A DNA stretch of 37,287 nt from Acidobacteriota bacterium (GCA_027459505.1 DAIDIE010000005.1:1-37287); one strand, 5' to 3'. Numbered from the stretch's first letter, positions 8,204 through 17,193 are shown. Notes: generated by a model not told the origin, from the letters alone. Numbers and translations are program-made.

Positions 8204-9796
8204 CTAGTGCCCAACATTCCCGCCGCGAATATGCTTGGGACGGCGCATCAGCCACACCAGCGGCACCATCAGGAAGAAAATCACGCCCATCAGCCAGAAC
8301 TCTTCCACAAAGCTGATCAGCGAGGATTGTTGCAGCAGCGAACCATAAATGCCCGCCAGCGCCTGATGTGCCGCGGTCGCCTTGTCATAGCCATGCGCCA
8401 TGAAGTTCGCTTGCGCGCCCGCCAGCGCCGCACGATAGGTCGGATTATAGGGGTTAAGGTTCGAAACCAATATTTGCTGATGCACCTGCTGACGCCTCGC
8501 CAGCAACATCGTCACAAACGCGATACCGATACTGGCGCCCAGATTCCGCATTAGGCTGAACAGGCTCGTGGCGTTGCCCATCTCCTTATTGGAGATCCCG
8601 TCCATCGTGGTCGTGCTGAGCGGCACGAAGATGAAAGACATCCCCATCCCCTGCAGGATCAGCGGCCAGAAAATATCCCAGGTGCCGGAACTCAGGCTCA
8701 TGTGTCCCAGGATGAACATGCTCACCGCGCCCGTGGTGATGCCCAGGGTCAGCAACACCCGCGGATCCCAGCGCTTGCTCAGCAAAATTCCGCACAGCGG
8801 CATGAACAGCAGCGCGCCCACGCCGCGCGGGCTGGTCCAGATGCCCGCCGCCACCGAGGTGTAGTTCAACAACACCTGCAGAAAGATCGGCAGCAGTACA
8901 AGGCTGCCGTACAGCACAAACCCCAGCACCGTCATCAGCGCCACTCCAGTGGCGTAGGTGCGATCCTTGAAGACCCGCAAATGCACGATCGGGTCTTTGG
9001 CATACAGTTCCCAGATGACGAACGCCGTCAGCGCCACCACCGCGGTGACTGCCAATGCGGTAATCAGATGAGACCCGAACCAGTCCAGTTCCTGCCCTTT
9101 ATCGAGCATGATCTGCAACGCGGCAATTCCCACCGCCAGCATGCCCATGCCCCACCAGTCGATGGTCTGCCCGATCTTGCGCTTGACGTACGGAGGATCC
9201 CACAGGTACAGCGACGTCATGATCACGCTGGCGATCCCGACGGGAACGTTAATGTAGAACACCCATCGCCAGGAGTAGGCGTCCGTGAGCCAGCCGCCCA
9301 GCGTGGGCCCCAGAATCGGCGCCACGACGATGCCAACACCCCAAAAGGCCATGGCCTTGCCGCGCTTTTCCGGTGGAAATGTCTCCAACAGCACAGACTG
9401 CGAGATCGGCTGCAGTACGCCCCCGGTCGCTCCCTGAAAGACCCGGAACAGCACCAGCAATCCCAGGGTGGGCGCCAGACCGCACAACACACTGGCGGTG
9501 GTAAAGCCGGTAACCGCAAACATCAACAGACGCTTGCGCCCAAAGCGGTTCCCCAGCCACCCCGTCATCGGAAGAATGATGGCGTTGGCCACCAAGTACG
9601 AGGTCAGTACCCAAGTCGCCTCACTCACCGTCGCCGAAAGGTCGCCGGCGATGTGCGGCAGGCTCACGTTCACCACCGACGTGTCCAGCACCTCGATAAA
9701 CGTGCTGAGCATGACCGTGATGGCGATGATCCAGGGATTGATCACCGGCCGCGCAGGCGTCCGCAGTGTGATGTCATTCTCGCTAGCGACTGGCAA
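8204..9796 (-). CDS. emrB: DHA2-family MFS drug:H+ antiporter (EmrB/QacA type)
   Basis: 530 aa, with about 14 hydrophobic helices as in DHA2 transporters. The N-terminal helix reads MLSTFIEVLDTSVVNVSLPH, containing the LDxTxVNVALP motif of the subfamily. NRFGRKRLLMFAVTG is the MFS motif-A loop and GVGIVVAPILGPTLGG is motif C of antiporters. It is the inner-membrane pump of the operon and would export hydrophobic toxicants through the EmrA-like adaptor and the TolC-like channel encoded upstream on the same strand. The gap to emrA is 113 bases and contains no gene. The stop is 15 bases from the converging kinase gene. The substrate is not predictable. Confidence 0.93.
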   Translation of the reverse strand: MPVASENDITLRTPARPVINPWIIAITVMLSTFIEVLDTSVVNVSLPHIAGDLSATVSEATWVLTSYLVANAIILPMTGWLGNRFGRKRLLMFAVTGFTTASVLCGLAPTLGLLVLFRVFQGATGGVLQPISQSVLLETFPPEKRGKAMAFWGVGIVVAPILGPTLGGWLTDAYSWRWVFYINVPVGIASVIMTSLYLWDPPYVKRKIGQTIDWWGMGMLAVGIAALQIMLDKGQELDWFGSHLITALAVTAVVALTAFVIWELYAKDPIVHLRVFKDRTYATGVALMTVLGFVLYGSLVLLPIFLQVLLNYTSVAAGIWTSPRGVGALLFMPLCGILLSKRWDPRVLLTLGITTGAVSMFILGHMSLSSGTWDIFWPLILQGMGMSFIFVPLSTTTMDGISNKEMGNATSLFSLMRNLGASIGIAFVTMLLARRQQVHQQILVSNLNPYNPTYRAALAGAQANFMAHGYDKATAAHQALAGIYGSLLQQSSLISFVEEFWLMGVIFFLMVPLVWLMRRPKHIRGGNVGH

Positions 9797-9909
9797 ACCA
9801 GACTCCTACCCGGAAATCCCGATCGAGACGGTGGCCGGAGGTGCGCGCTACCCGCAATCAATCGTGCTCCGTGGCGCCGCTCTCACTTTCGTCCCTTAAC
9901 CACAGACTG

Positions 9910-11187
9910 CTACTTGGTATGCACCGTGACTTCCACCGACATGCCCGCCCGCAGCCGGTTCAGCTTGTCGTCCTGACCCGGATTGAAAAGAATCTTTACC
10001 GGCACGCGCTGCACCACTTTGACGTAGTTTCCAGTGGCGTTTTCCGGAGGCAGCAAACTGAAGCGTGCGCCGGTGGCCGTGCCGATCGAGTCGACGTGGG
10101 CCTTGAGCGTTGTCCCAAAGGCGTCCACGGAAACATCCGCGCGCTGCCCCGCACGCATGTCCTGCAGATCGGTCTCCTTGAAGTTGGCAATCACCCACAC
10201 GTCATCCACCGGCTTGCTTAATTGGAAAACGGCCAGCGCCGGCTGCCCCGGCGTAAAGTTCTGCCCCACTTCCACGTGCTTGTTTCCCGCAATGCCGTCC
10301 ACGGGAGAGCGGACCACGGTGTAATCCAGGTTGAGCTGCGCCTGGGCCACCGCCGCCTGCGCCAGCGCGACGCGCGCCTGCGCGGAGTTTTCCTGCGCCC
10401 GGCTCACCGCCACCTGCTGCGGCGCGGTCCCGGCGCTGCGCACCTGCGCGATGGCCTGTGCCACCTTGCCCTGCGAGGCTGTCACATTCGCTTGTTGCGC
10501 GGCAATGTCGTCTTGCGCGGCGGTTACCTGCGCCTGCGCCGACGAAACCGCGGCCTGCGCTGAAATCGCCTGCGCGCGCTCCGCGTCGTAGTGTTGCCGG
10601 CTCACCTCGTTGCGCGCCACCAGCGTCGCATAGCGCCGCTCATCCGCGCTGGCCCGCGCGGCATTGGCCTGCGCCGCCTGCAGGTTCGCCTGCGCCGTCC
10701 TCAATCGCGCTTGCGCCAGCTCCACCTGCTGCTTGGCCACCAGCTCGCCCGCCCGCGCCGCCTCCAGATTCGCCTGCGCTCCGCTCAAACCGCTCCCCGT
10801 CGAGGTGCGCGTGATCGGCACCGAAGCCGTCGCCCCCTTGGCCGCCGCTTCCGCCTGCTGTAAATCCGCCTGCGCCCGCTGCAGAGCCAGTTGATAGTCC
10901 CGCGGATCGAGCCGGAACAGCACCTGCCCCGCTTTCACCTGCTGGTTCTCCCGCACGTCCACTTCCGTCACCGTCCCCGCCACGCGCGGCGCGATCGGAG
11001 CGATGTGCGCCTGAATCTCGGCGTCATCGGTGGTCTCGCGATTGCGCCCATGCCACCAAAAAAACAATACCGCCAACAGCGCGATCACAACCCCGCCTAT
11101 CAACAGGCGCTTCCGCTTCGGCGATGCCGGCTCCTCCGGCAGCGGAGGCGTGCTCTGACGGTTTTCCATCGTCTGGGTCTCTGCCAT
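9910..11187 (-). CDS. emrA: HlyD-family periplasmic adaptor (EmrA type)
   Basis: 425 aa membrane fusion protein. A short cytoplasmic N-terminus is followed by one transmembrane helix (LLIGGVVIALLAVLFFWW, about residues 28-46). A biotinyl-lipoyl-like half-domain then carries the motif APRVAGTVTEVDVRENQQVKAG. A long Ala/Gln-rich alpha-helical hairpin spans about 115-275. The second lipoyl half (LDYTVVRSPVDGIAGNKHVEVG) and a beta-barrel complete it. The Ala-rich hairpin is longer than average, as in EmrA, and should span the periplasm to meet TolC. The start lies next to the stop of the tolC-like gene (11188), so the two are translated from one message. Confidence 0.93.
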   Translation of the reverse strand: MAETQTMENRQSTPPLPEEPASPKRKRLLIGGVVIALLAVLFFWWHGRNRETTDDAEIQAHIAPIAPRVAGTVTEVDVRENQQVKAGQVLFRLDPRDYQLALQRAQADLQQAEAAAKGATASVPITRTSTGSGLSGAQANLEAARAGELVAKQQVELAQARLRTAQANLQAAQANAARASADERRYATLVARNEVSRQHYDAERAQAISAQAAVSSAQAQVTAAQDDIAAQQANVTASQGKVAQAIAQVRSAGTAPQQVAVSRAQENSAQARVALAQAAVAQAQLNLDYTVVRSPVDGIAGNKHVEVGQNFTPGQPALAVFQLSKPVDDVWVIANFKETDLQDMRAGQRADVSVDAFGTTLKAHVDSIGTATGARFSLLPPENATGNYVKVVQRVPVKILFNPGQDDKLNRLRAGMSVEVTVHTK

Positions 11188-12627
11188 TTAATGTGCTCCT
11201 ACGCCCAGCGCCTCTTCCAGGTGCGCCTGAGCCAGCCGCAGTTCGTAAAGACTGGTGATGTAGTTTTCGTTTGAAAGCGCAACTTGCTGCTGCGCTTGTA
11301 CCTCTTCCAGGTTGTCGGCCACCCCGGCATGAAAGCGGTCCTCGGCCAGGTGCAGCTCCTGCTGCGCCAGGTCGCGAGCCCGCGTCGCCACGTCTACCTG
11401 ATCTTCTGCCGTCTTCAGGTCCAGCAGTGCGCCGCGCACCTGCTGTTCGACCGCCGCCCGCATATCGTTGGCCCGCGCTTCCGCCGCCCCCAGCCGCGCT
11501 TGCGCCGCCAGCACGTCTGCGTGAATCCGCCCCCCCGCAAACAGCTCCATTTGCGCGGTGCCGGCCACCGTAAAGGTGGGGTGATTCGAGTTGATGGAGT
11601 GCCCAATCGTCCCGTAGTTGCCATCGATACTCAGCGTCGGCAGATGCTCCGCGTGCGCCGCCGTCACTGCCGCCTTCGCGCTCTTCACCTGATCCTGCGC
11701 GGCGCGGTAGTCGGGCCGCTGCAGCAGCGCCTGCGCAATCACCGCCGAGACCGCTTGCGGCGCCACCGTATGCGGTGCGCGTAAAGGTGAAGTTAGTCGT
11801 AACCGCTGCCCCGGCGGCAGGCCAATCAGCCGCGCCAGTTGCATCCGCTCTTTCGCCAAGGCGTTTTCGTCGGCCAGCAACTGTTGCTGCGCCCGGTCGC
11901 GCTCCACATTGGCGCGCACCACGGAGATCGCTGAGGTCGTCCCCGCCTTTTCCATGTCGCGCGATTGTCCAAACTCCTGCGCCGCCGTGTTCAATGAGGC
12001 CTGGTCGGCGGCCACCCGGCTCTGGCCCGCTTCCGCCAGGTAATAGGCCTGCGTCACCGCTACCGTGACGATCTGCCGCGCTTCCTGGTAATCCTCGCGC
12101 GCCGCCGCCAGTCCCTGCGCGGCCGCGTGCCGCCGCTCCCACGCGGCCAGATCAAACACTGGCGCATGTCCATACAAGCGCGCGTCAAACAGCTTGAAGG
12201 GACCCACGATCTGCGGAAACCCCGGCATGCTGAAGCCATACGCCGCCAGGTTCACCTCCTGATCGCTCTCCGTCACGCCGCCGCGAATGTTGGGCAACAA
12301 TCCCGAAAGCGCCATCGCCAGTTGCGCCCGCGCCTGCCGCGTCGAACTGCGCGACAGCAGAATGTCTAGATTGGTGCGCAGGCCTCGCTGCACCGCGTCC
12401 TGCAGCGTCAGCGGCGTCCCCGAACTCTGCCCCGCGGTCAACTCCGCGCCCGAGCCATTCGCGGCCGGGTTGTTTGGAATTTGTGCCAGCAAGCTGCTCA
12501 GCAGGCCGGCGCCACAGACCGCGAGCCCCGCGCTGCGCAGCCACATCTGCACCGTCGTAGAACGCCGCCGCGGCAAGTTCTTCTTGGTCAGCCGCTCGCT
12601 TCCGCGGCCTTGCATGCTTAGCTTCAT
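11188..12627 (-). CDS. tolC: TolC-family outer membrane efflux protein
   Basis: 479 aa. The protein starts MKLSMQGRGSERLTKKN, with a long basic N-terminus before the export helix LRSAGLAVCGAGLLSSLLAQ (cleavage near residue 50). Two OEP domains follow, with repeated coiled-coil segments (LTLQDAVQRGLRTNLDILL, then VEQQVRGALLDLKTAEDQVDVA). LTLQDAV and YRAAQDQVKSAKAAV are typical of trimeric outer membrane channels. The frame is open to 12678, but the ATG at 12627 overlaps the tetR stop as ATGA, which fixes the start and suggests translational coupling. It provides the outer membrane exit for the EmrAB pump. Confidence 0.92.
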   Translation of the reverse strand: MKLSMQGRGSERLTKKNLPRRRSTTVQMWLRSAGLAVCGAGLLSSLLAQIPNNPAANGSGAELTAGQSSGTPLTLQDAVQRGLRTNLDILLSRSSTRQARAQLAMALSGLLPNIRGGVTESDQEVNLAAYGFSMPGFPQIVGPFKLFDARLYGHAPVFDLAAWERRHAAAQGLAAAREDYQEARQIVTVAVTQAYYLAEAGQSRVAADQASLNTAAQEFGQSRDMEKAGTTSAISVVRANVERDRAQQQLLADENALAKERMQLARLIGLPPGQRLRLTSPLRAPHTVAPQAVSAVIAQALLQRPDYRAAQDQVKSAKAAVTAAHAEHLPTLSIDGNYGTIGHSINSNHPTFTVAGTAQMELFAGGRIHADVLAAQARLGAAEARANDMRAAVEQQVRGALLDLKTAEDQVDVATRARDLAQQELHLAEDRFHAGVADNLEEVQAQQQVALSNENYITSLYELRLAQAHLEEALGVGAH

Positions 12628-13268
12628 GGAATCTCTCTTGCTGTTTGCGAGCCACCCGGGGCCGCCACGCCGCCCCAAAAAAGGTCAAAGACGAACTGCT
12701 CCAGGTCCACTTCTTCCTTTTGCATCCCCATCAGATAGAGCGCCATGGTGTTGCGTAGCAGATCCAGCAGCGCCATCGCGGCCGCCATCGGCGGCATGCG
12801 CCGCAGTTCGCCTCTTTCCATTCCCTCCTGCAGCACCGGCGCCACCAGTTGCGTCGCCTGCAGAAAAAGTTCGCGGAAACGCTCATCCTTCACATGCCGC
12901 TGCTGGCAAAGTTGGCCAAATTCGGTGTAATAAATCCGCCAAAAAGCCTCGTCGGAACGGAAAAACTCCAGTCGCGCCTTGATAATGTTGCGAATGCGCT
13001 CCGCCGCCGTGCTGCCGCTGCTGACCGCCGTCCGCATGCGCGCCATCAGCTCGCTTAAACGGCTGTACATCACCGACTGAAAAATCTCTTCCTTGCTGCT
13101 GAAGTAGAGGTAGAGCGTGCCCTTCGCCAGCCCCGCCTTGCCGGCAATCTCATCCAACGTGGCTTCCCGGAAGCCTCGCTCGGCAAACACTTGGCAGGCC
13201 GCTTCCAGAATTTCCTGGTGGCGGAATTCGGTGAGAACGTCTTTGCGGGTTTTTCCGGAAACCGGCAT
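12624..13268 (-). CDS. TetR-family transcriptional repressor of the efflux operon
   Basis: 214 aa from the ATG at 13268. A TTG at 13316 would add 16 residues. The N-terminal helix-turn-helix spans residues about 15-65 (ILEAACQVFAERGFREATLD, then EIAGKAGLAKGTLYLYFSSK), the TetR signature. The C-terminal all-helical ligand-binding domain contains hydrophobic stretches such as AAMALLDLLRNTMALYLMGM. It is the first gene of the tolC-emrA-emrB operon, so autoregulation with induction by a pump substrate is the natural model. A small palindrome at 13306-13321 upstream is a candidate operator. The TTG start would place that palindrome partly inside the coding region, another reason to prefer 13268. 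Confidence 0.92.
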   Translation of the reverse strand: MPVSGKTRKDVLTEFRHQEILEAACQVFAERGFREATLDEIAGKAGLAKGTLYLYFSSKEEIFQSVMYSRLSELMARMRTAVSSGSTAAERIRNIIKARLEFFRSDEAFWRIYYTEFGQLCQQRHVKDERFRELFLQATQLVAPVLQEGMERGELRRMPPMAAAMALLDLLRNTMALYLMGMQKEEVDLEQFVFDLFWGGVAAPGGSQTAREIP

Positions 13269-13305
13269 AGGGGAACCACAGTCGCGACCTCGCCGGGACA
13301 GTTTT

Positions 13306-13321
13306 ATGACCGGCAAGTCAT
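13306..13321. promoter_or_regulatory. Candidate TetR operator palindrome
   Basis: ATGAC-CGGCAA-GTCAT, with perfect 5-bp arms and a 6-base spacer, lies 38 bases upstream of the preferred tetR start. TetR-family repressors commonly bind such inverted repeats over their own promoter. It is short enough to occur by chance, so this is an inference from position. Confidence 0.35.
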
Positions 13322-13413
13322 GAACCTGAATCGATAGTACGGCTTATTGGATGAAAGGACAAGCCCCGCCTGCTGCCAGGCTCACAAAGGTTGTTGCTGA
13401 AAGAGTGAGTCCC

Positions 13414-13887
13414 CTAGTGCTGCTGGAAAACGTCCCATATGGCCCGCAGCAGTTCCTCCGCTGGAAGCCCTTTACAGACCACGCCCTGCACCAAGCCGCG
13501 CAGCACCGGCGAAACCGCCAGCACATCGGCGGTCACCACCAGGATCGGCAGCAACGGCCAGTGCTCGCGCAGCGCCCGCGCGGTTTGTTCCCCATTCATC
13601 GGATCCATACGCATGTCCAGCAGCACCAGATCGGGAGTCCGTTCCGCCGCCAGTCGTAACGCCTCTCCCCCGCTGGCGGCAACTTCAATCTGATACCCCG
13701 CCATTTCCAGCAGGACCTGCCGGACTTTTAAAACCACGTCATCGTCGTCCACACAAAGAACGAGTGGACGACGCCCGTCAGGCAGCACTGGCGCACGGTA
13801 GCGCTGCACCAATGCGGCGGCGCCGGTGAGGGGCGGACCAGAAGGTTCGGGTGGCTGCCGCTCTTCCATGGGACAATCGCTCCGCAT
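13414..13887 (-). CDS. Stand-alone response regulator receiver protein
   Basis: 157 aa. A Pro-rich N-terminal tail of about 35 residues precedes a single receiver domain (residues about 40-155). It has LVLCVDDDDVVL (acidic pocket), phospho-acceptor Asp in LVLLDMRMDPMNG, the Thr in ILVVTADVLA, and the conserved Lys in VVCKGLPAEELL. There is no output domain, so it probably acts by protein contact or as a phosphate relay, as CheY- or Spo0F-like proteins do. Starts at 13887 and 13869 are both possible; the receiver is complete either way. It is transcribed alone. The receiver-kinase at 6638 is the nearest kinase, but nothing links them except proximity. Confidence 0.88.
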   Translation of the reverse strand: MRSDCPMEERQPPEPSGPPLTGAAALVQRYRAPVLPDGRRPLVLCVDDDDVVLKVRQVLLEMAGYQIEVAASGGEALRLAAERTPDLVLLDMRMDPMNGEQTARALREHWPLLPILVVTADVLAVSPVLRGLVQGVVCKGLPAEELLRAIWDVFQQH

Positions 13888-13954
13888 ACTCCAACATAAC
13901 GGGAATAACTGATCGCCCTCGCCCCACCTAAGACTTATTTGCCGGATAAGCCAG

Positions 13955-14069
13955 CCCTACGCGCTAGGGCCGAGTCGAACTGCTTCCGAGTTCAAAATCG
14001 CAGGCCGAAATAAGCCGCGCGGGCGGGGGCCGGACACCGAAGCGGGTGGAATAAAAGCGGCCGTGCCGC
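13955..14069. repeat. Dispersed mosaic repeat, copy F (short form)
   Basis: Bases 13967-14009 match 4288-4330 at 41 of 43 positions, and 14032-14069 are identical to 4569-4606 over 38 bases. A small hairpin (GCCCTA, loop CGCGC, TAGGGC) at 13955-13971 leads into the first block. The element occupies the gap between the lone receiver gene and the end of the ammonium channel gene. Since the channel gene runs leftward into it, the hairpin may also help end that transcript. Confidence 0.8.
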
Positions 14070-14092
14070 ATTCAGGTACAAACGACCCCGCT

Positions 14093-15289
14093 TCACTCCA
14101 ACGTGAACTCTTCCGCGTGCAGCACAAACTCCGGATACGCGCCTCCTCCAAACTGCTGCGAGTCGGCACCCTGGCGTTCACTCTCCAGGCGCAATGGCAA
14201 TAACTTACCCAGCAGGGCAAAAAGTAAAAACGCCGTGGGAACCAGCACTCCGGCTAGTGTGGTCACAACCACAAGCTGCGCCCAGAATTGCCCCGCCATC
14301 CCAAACACCAGCCCCGGCGACACCGGCAAGCCGGGCTGCGGCCTCACAAACAGACCTGTCGCCAGCAGTCCCCACAACCCCGCCCCCAGATGCATGGAGA
14401 TCGTGCCGGCCGGATCGTCCACCACCGCGCGCACCTCCAGCAACTCCGCCGTCCAAACGACGAGCAGTCCCGCCACCAGCCCCGTCACCAGCGCTAAAGA
14501 AGGCGGCATCGCCAGCGATCCGGCACTGCAAGCGATCAGGCCGGCGACAAAGCCGTTTGCCGCCAATGTCACATCCGGTTTGCGGAAACGCACATGGGTT
14601 GCGTATAGCGCCGAGAGAAAACCGCCCGCCGCGGCCAATAAACAATCTGCCGCCACTCCATAAAGTTGCAGTCCGCTCACCGTATTGGGAGCGGCGACCA
14701 TTGCGGCGGCTGCATTCAGGCTGATGGCCCCTATCAGCACCAGCCAGCAGCCGAACAAAACATAACTGGCGTTGTGCCCCGGTATCGCGGTCGGCTGCCG
14801 TTGGCTGTTGAACTTGCCGCGCCGCGGGCGCAAAACCCACGCCAACGCCAGCGCCACGCAGCCTGCTGCCACATGCAGGTACCCGCTCCCCGCCCAATCC
14901 ACTGGCGTGGCCCCCAGTCCGGCTTGTTTGCAAAGCCCAGGTAACCACACCCACTCCATGCGCCAGGTCAGCGGTAAGAAGATCCCTGCCACCGCCAGCG
15001 ACGCCAGTACCGTCGTGAGTAGCCGCCCCCGGTCCATGCAGATGCCGGTGGGCACAACCAGCGCCCAAAGCAACGCCGCTCCCTGCAGCATCTGCGCACT
15101 TGCGCCGCTGACCCCGCTCCAATGCGCGACTCCCGCCGCCAGCAGGACCGCGCCGCTGCAAATCGCCAGCAGCGGCAACAGCAACGCATGAGAAGTGCTG
15201 CGCGCGCGCCCCATCCCCGCCTGCATCAGACTCGCGCCCGCCGGGGCCGCCAGGCTGAGCAGCGCTAAAACCAAAATGGCCGCCGTCAT
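14093..15289 (-). CDS. amt: Ammonium transporter, Amt/MEP/Rh family
   Basis: 398 aa, about 11 membrane helices, normal for Amt channels. The two conserved pore histidines can be placed. One is in DWAGSGYLHVAAGCVAL, matching the DFAGG..VH motif of helix 5. The other is in SMHLGAGLWGLLATGLF, matching the helix-10 motif DxxxxHGVGGxxG. The sequence diverges from textbook Amt in other stretches, so it may be a distant clade member. It would conduct NH3/NH4+ across the inner membrane. Its start overlaps the stop of the preceding 73-residue membrane protein gene as ATGA. That gene and a porin gene upstream form one operon with it. No glnB/glnK gene is in the window. Confidence 0.88.
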   Translation of the reverse strand: MTAAILVLALLSLAAPAGASLMQAGMGRARSTSHALLLPLLAICSGAVLLAAGVAHWSGVSGASAQMLQGAALLWALVVPTGICMDRGRLLTTVLASLAVAGIFLPLTWRMEWVWLPGLCKQAGLGATPVDWAGSGYLHVAAGCVALALAWVLRPRRGKFNSQRQPTAIPGHNASYVLFGCWLVLIGAISLNAAAAMVAAPNTVSGLQLYGVAADCLLAAAGGFLSALYATHVRFRKPDVTLAANGFVAGLIACSAGSLAMPPSLALVTGLVAGLLVVWTAELLEVRAVVDDPAGTISMHLGAGLWGLLATGLFVRPQPGLPVSPGLVFGMAGQFWAQLVVVTTLAGVLVPTAFLLFALLGKLLPLRLESERQGADSQQFGGGAYPEFVLHAEEFTLE

Positions 15290-15507
15290 TGGCGGCCTCC
15301 CTCAAACGTCCGGCAGCAGCAGAACAGCAACACCAGCCCCCCCGCCGCCATGCCAAACCCGCAGACCAGGAATGCGCGTAGCGCGGCCGCTTGGTGTACC
15401 CAAAGTAAATCGAGAACGTCGAGCAGCATGCCCGAAACCAGCAGAAGCAGCGCGGTAGCGTAGGAGATCAGCGGCGCCGTGCGCGGGCGCGAATTTGCTG
15501 AGGACAA
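15286..15507 (-). CDS. Two-helix small membrane protein in the amt operon
   Basis: 73 aa. Two hydrophobic helices are visible, LISYATALLLLVSGMLLDVL and FLVCGFGMAAGGLVLLFCCC, joined by a short loop; a basic tail follows. The start is a TTG at 15507 with GGGAGG five bases upstream, and the stop overlaps the amt start by ATGA. The tight coupling suggests a small partner or subunit for the Amt-like channel, but I do not recognise a family. The Cys-rich end of helix 2 (FCCC) is unusual. Confidence 0.7.
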   Translation of the reverse strand: MSSANSRPRTAPLISYATALLLLVSGMLLDVLDLLWVHQAAALRAFLVCGFGMAAGGLVLLFCCCRTFEGGRQ

Positions 15508-15613
15508 CGGGGCCTCCCGGAAAATGCGGCGGCGCCGGAGATTGCTCCCCGGCGCGGCCGCGGTTGATTGCCCGCCGCGCTTGTGCGGTGGGCAGCTGTA
15601 AATCTGTGTCCTT

Positions 15614-16747
15614 TTACTTCGACCAGGTAAAAATCACTCCCAATGTCGCCGTCTCCTGGTTCTTATGGGCCGGTACCCCGTAATGGTCCAGAAAGAACGG
15701 CTGGTTGCTGTGGTCAATGCGGTACTCTGCCCGCGTCAGAATGTTGTCGTTAATCTTGAACTCGGGAGTAATCGTCAACTCCTCGAGCTTTTGCGCTGTT
15801 CCGGTCGTGAATCCCTGCGGATCGTTGTACCACTCCACCCGCGGCGTCAACGCCACCCGGCTGTTCAATGCAAACCTGGTATAGGCGGCAATGCCATCCC
15901 AGTGCACCTTCCCGCCCGCCACAGTATCAGACCCGTAGTCGTAGTTCAGCATGTAAGAAAACTTCCCCGTCGGCGTCAACGTCAATACCGTGTCCGTCAA
16001 TTTGCGGTAGTCGTGGTTGTCGTTAGTTTGCTCCGGACCTGTGTATAGATTCTCCACCAGCGAAATCTTGCTGCTCGGAGTGTAGGTAAATCCCCCCCCA
16101 AAGGTCTTGCCCGCGTTGTTGTCGATCACGTTGTTCCAGCCGTTGGCCACCATCCCCCACAGCGACAGCTTTCCGCTCACCGGATACGTCGCGCGCAACC
16201 CGGTATGGAAGTACGGAATCGCATAGCCAAACAATATGCTGTGGCTGTAGTTCCAGTTGGCGTTGGTCTCAATCACCTCCGCGCCCGCGTTGGTCACAAA
16301 CTTGCCGAAGTCAAGCTGCAACCCTTTGCCGATTGGCGCGATATAGGTTCCGTAAGCCTGGAGCAGATTTTTTGTCGAAGTATCACCGGAGGGATCGGAC
16401 GCCGTCACCAAGTTGATGGTGTTGCCCAGCCCCGCCACCAGCGTGAATCCCCAGTCGCCCGGCTTTGCGGTGGCCCGTGTCGCCTTGAACTCCGCCAGCT
16501 CCAACCCAAACGAGTTCGCGCTGGTGTTGAAGTTGTAGAGCTGATTCTGCTCGCCGGCGGGATTGTTGAAATTGCCGCTATAGTAGCCGTCCACCAGGAC
16601 GGATACCGCAATCGGGGTTGGCGTTGCTGCCGGCGTCGCTGCCGCGGTCGCGGCAGGCGCCGCTGTGGAAGTTTGCGCCTTGAGGGTGGCCGCCAGGCAG
16701 AGTAGGCTGCCGGTAGCGAACAAAAGTCGACGAAGTTGCTGATTCAT
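15614..16747 (-). CDS. Outer membrane beta-barrel porin (BBP2/OmpL-like)
   Basis: 377 aa. The signal peptide (LLFATGSLLCLAATLKAQ, cleavage near residue 25) is followed by an Ala/Pro/Thr-rich linker. The rest is a series of alternating amphipathic strands rich in aromatic and polar residues, such as VLVDGYYSGNFNNP, GFTLVAGLGNTINLV and NILTRAEYRIDHSN. The layout matches the putative beta-barrel porin-2 family, and the last strand ends VIFTWSK. It is the first gene of the operon continuing with the two-helix protein and Amt, so it may supply small nitrogen compounds to the periplasm. The 106-base gap to the next gene has two hairpins, 15532-15555 and 15570-15593. Confidence 0.85.
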   Translation of the reverse strand: MNQQLRRLLFATGSLLCLAATLKAQTSTAAPAATAAATPAATPTPIAVSVLVDGYYSGNFNNPAGEQNQLYNFNTSANSFGLELAEFKATRATAKPGDWGFTLVAGLGNTINLVTASDPSGDTSTKNLLQAYGTYIAPIGKGLQLDFGKFVTNAGAEVIETNANWNYSHSILFGYAIPYFHTGLRATYPVSGKLSLWGMVANGWNNVIDNNAGKTFGGGFTYTPSSKISLVENLYTGPEQTNDNHDYRKLTDTVLTLTPTGKFSYMLNYDYGSDTVAGGKVHWDGIAAYTRFALNSRVALTPRVEWYNDPQGFTTGTAQKLEELTITPEFKINDNILTRAEYRIDHSNQPFFLDHYGVPAHKNQETATLGVIFTWSK

Positions 16748-17193
16748 GGTTCACCTATCCAGAGAAAGTTGACCGCTAAGCCTCGTGTTTAACGGGGGTC
16801 TCTTCTTCTCAAGCGCGGAGAAGAGAAACGGCCAGCTTTTGCCGGACAGGCGCCAGTGGCTGGGTCGGACAGGGACCTGCTGCGAATCTACGGCATCCGC
16901 TTCTCCCCGTCCAATTCATTTTTTGGATTTGCTGCCAAAGCGCGGCTAGAGCTGTTCAACGCAGCCCCTCTGCCCCTAGCGGATTCCGCCCGCCCCTCAG
17001 CTCGGGCTCTGCCGCCACCCTCGGACGGTTCGCGCCGTTTGTAAGCGCATAAGTTTCTTGAATCGCAGCCATCCAAATTTATCGCTTGGCGTTTTCTCAG
17101 ACCTGGTGCATCTTAGCGTTCAAGCCGTAAGCCTCGGCTGGCCGGCGCTGTTTTCAGCGCCGGTACAATTCATCAACAACGTGCACCCTGTCT
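16748..17193. promoter_or_regulatory. Divergent intergenic region between porin and permease genes
   Basis: No gene is seen here. Next to the porin start there is an inverted repeat at 16804-16824 (TCTTCTC, 7-base loop, GAGAAGA) that would lie in the porin leader. At 17142-17163 there is a perfect 9-bp hairpin (CCGGCGCTG, TTTT, CAGCGCCGG) with no following T run. Promoters for both directions should lie here, but I cannot place a convincing -35/-10 pair. Confidence 0.5.

Noticed and set aside
8702-9976. Long plus-strand open frame of 424 codons opposite emrB
   Set aside because: It is a shadow of the transporter, with an Arg/His/Gln-rich translation and no domains.
15570-15593. Hairpin with a six-base loop as an ANTAR target upstream of amt
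   Set aside because: On the transcribed strand the loop is ACAAGC; the ANTAR rule needs G at position 4, and no second hairpin of the right form is adjacent.
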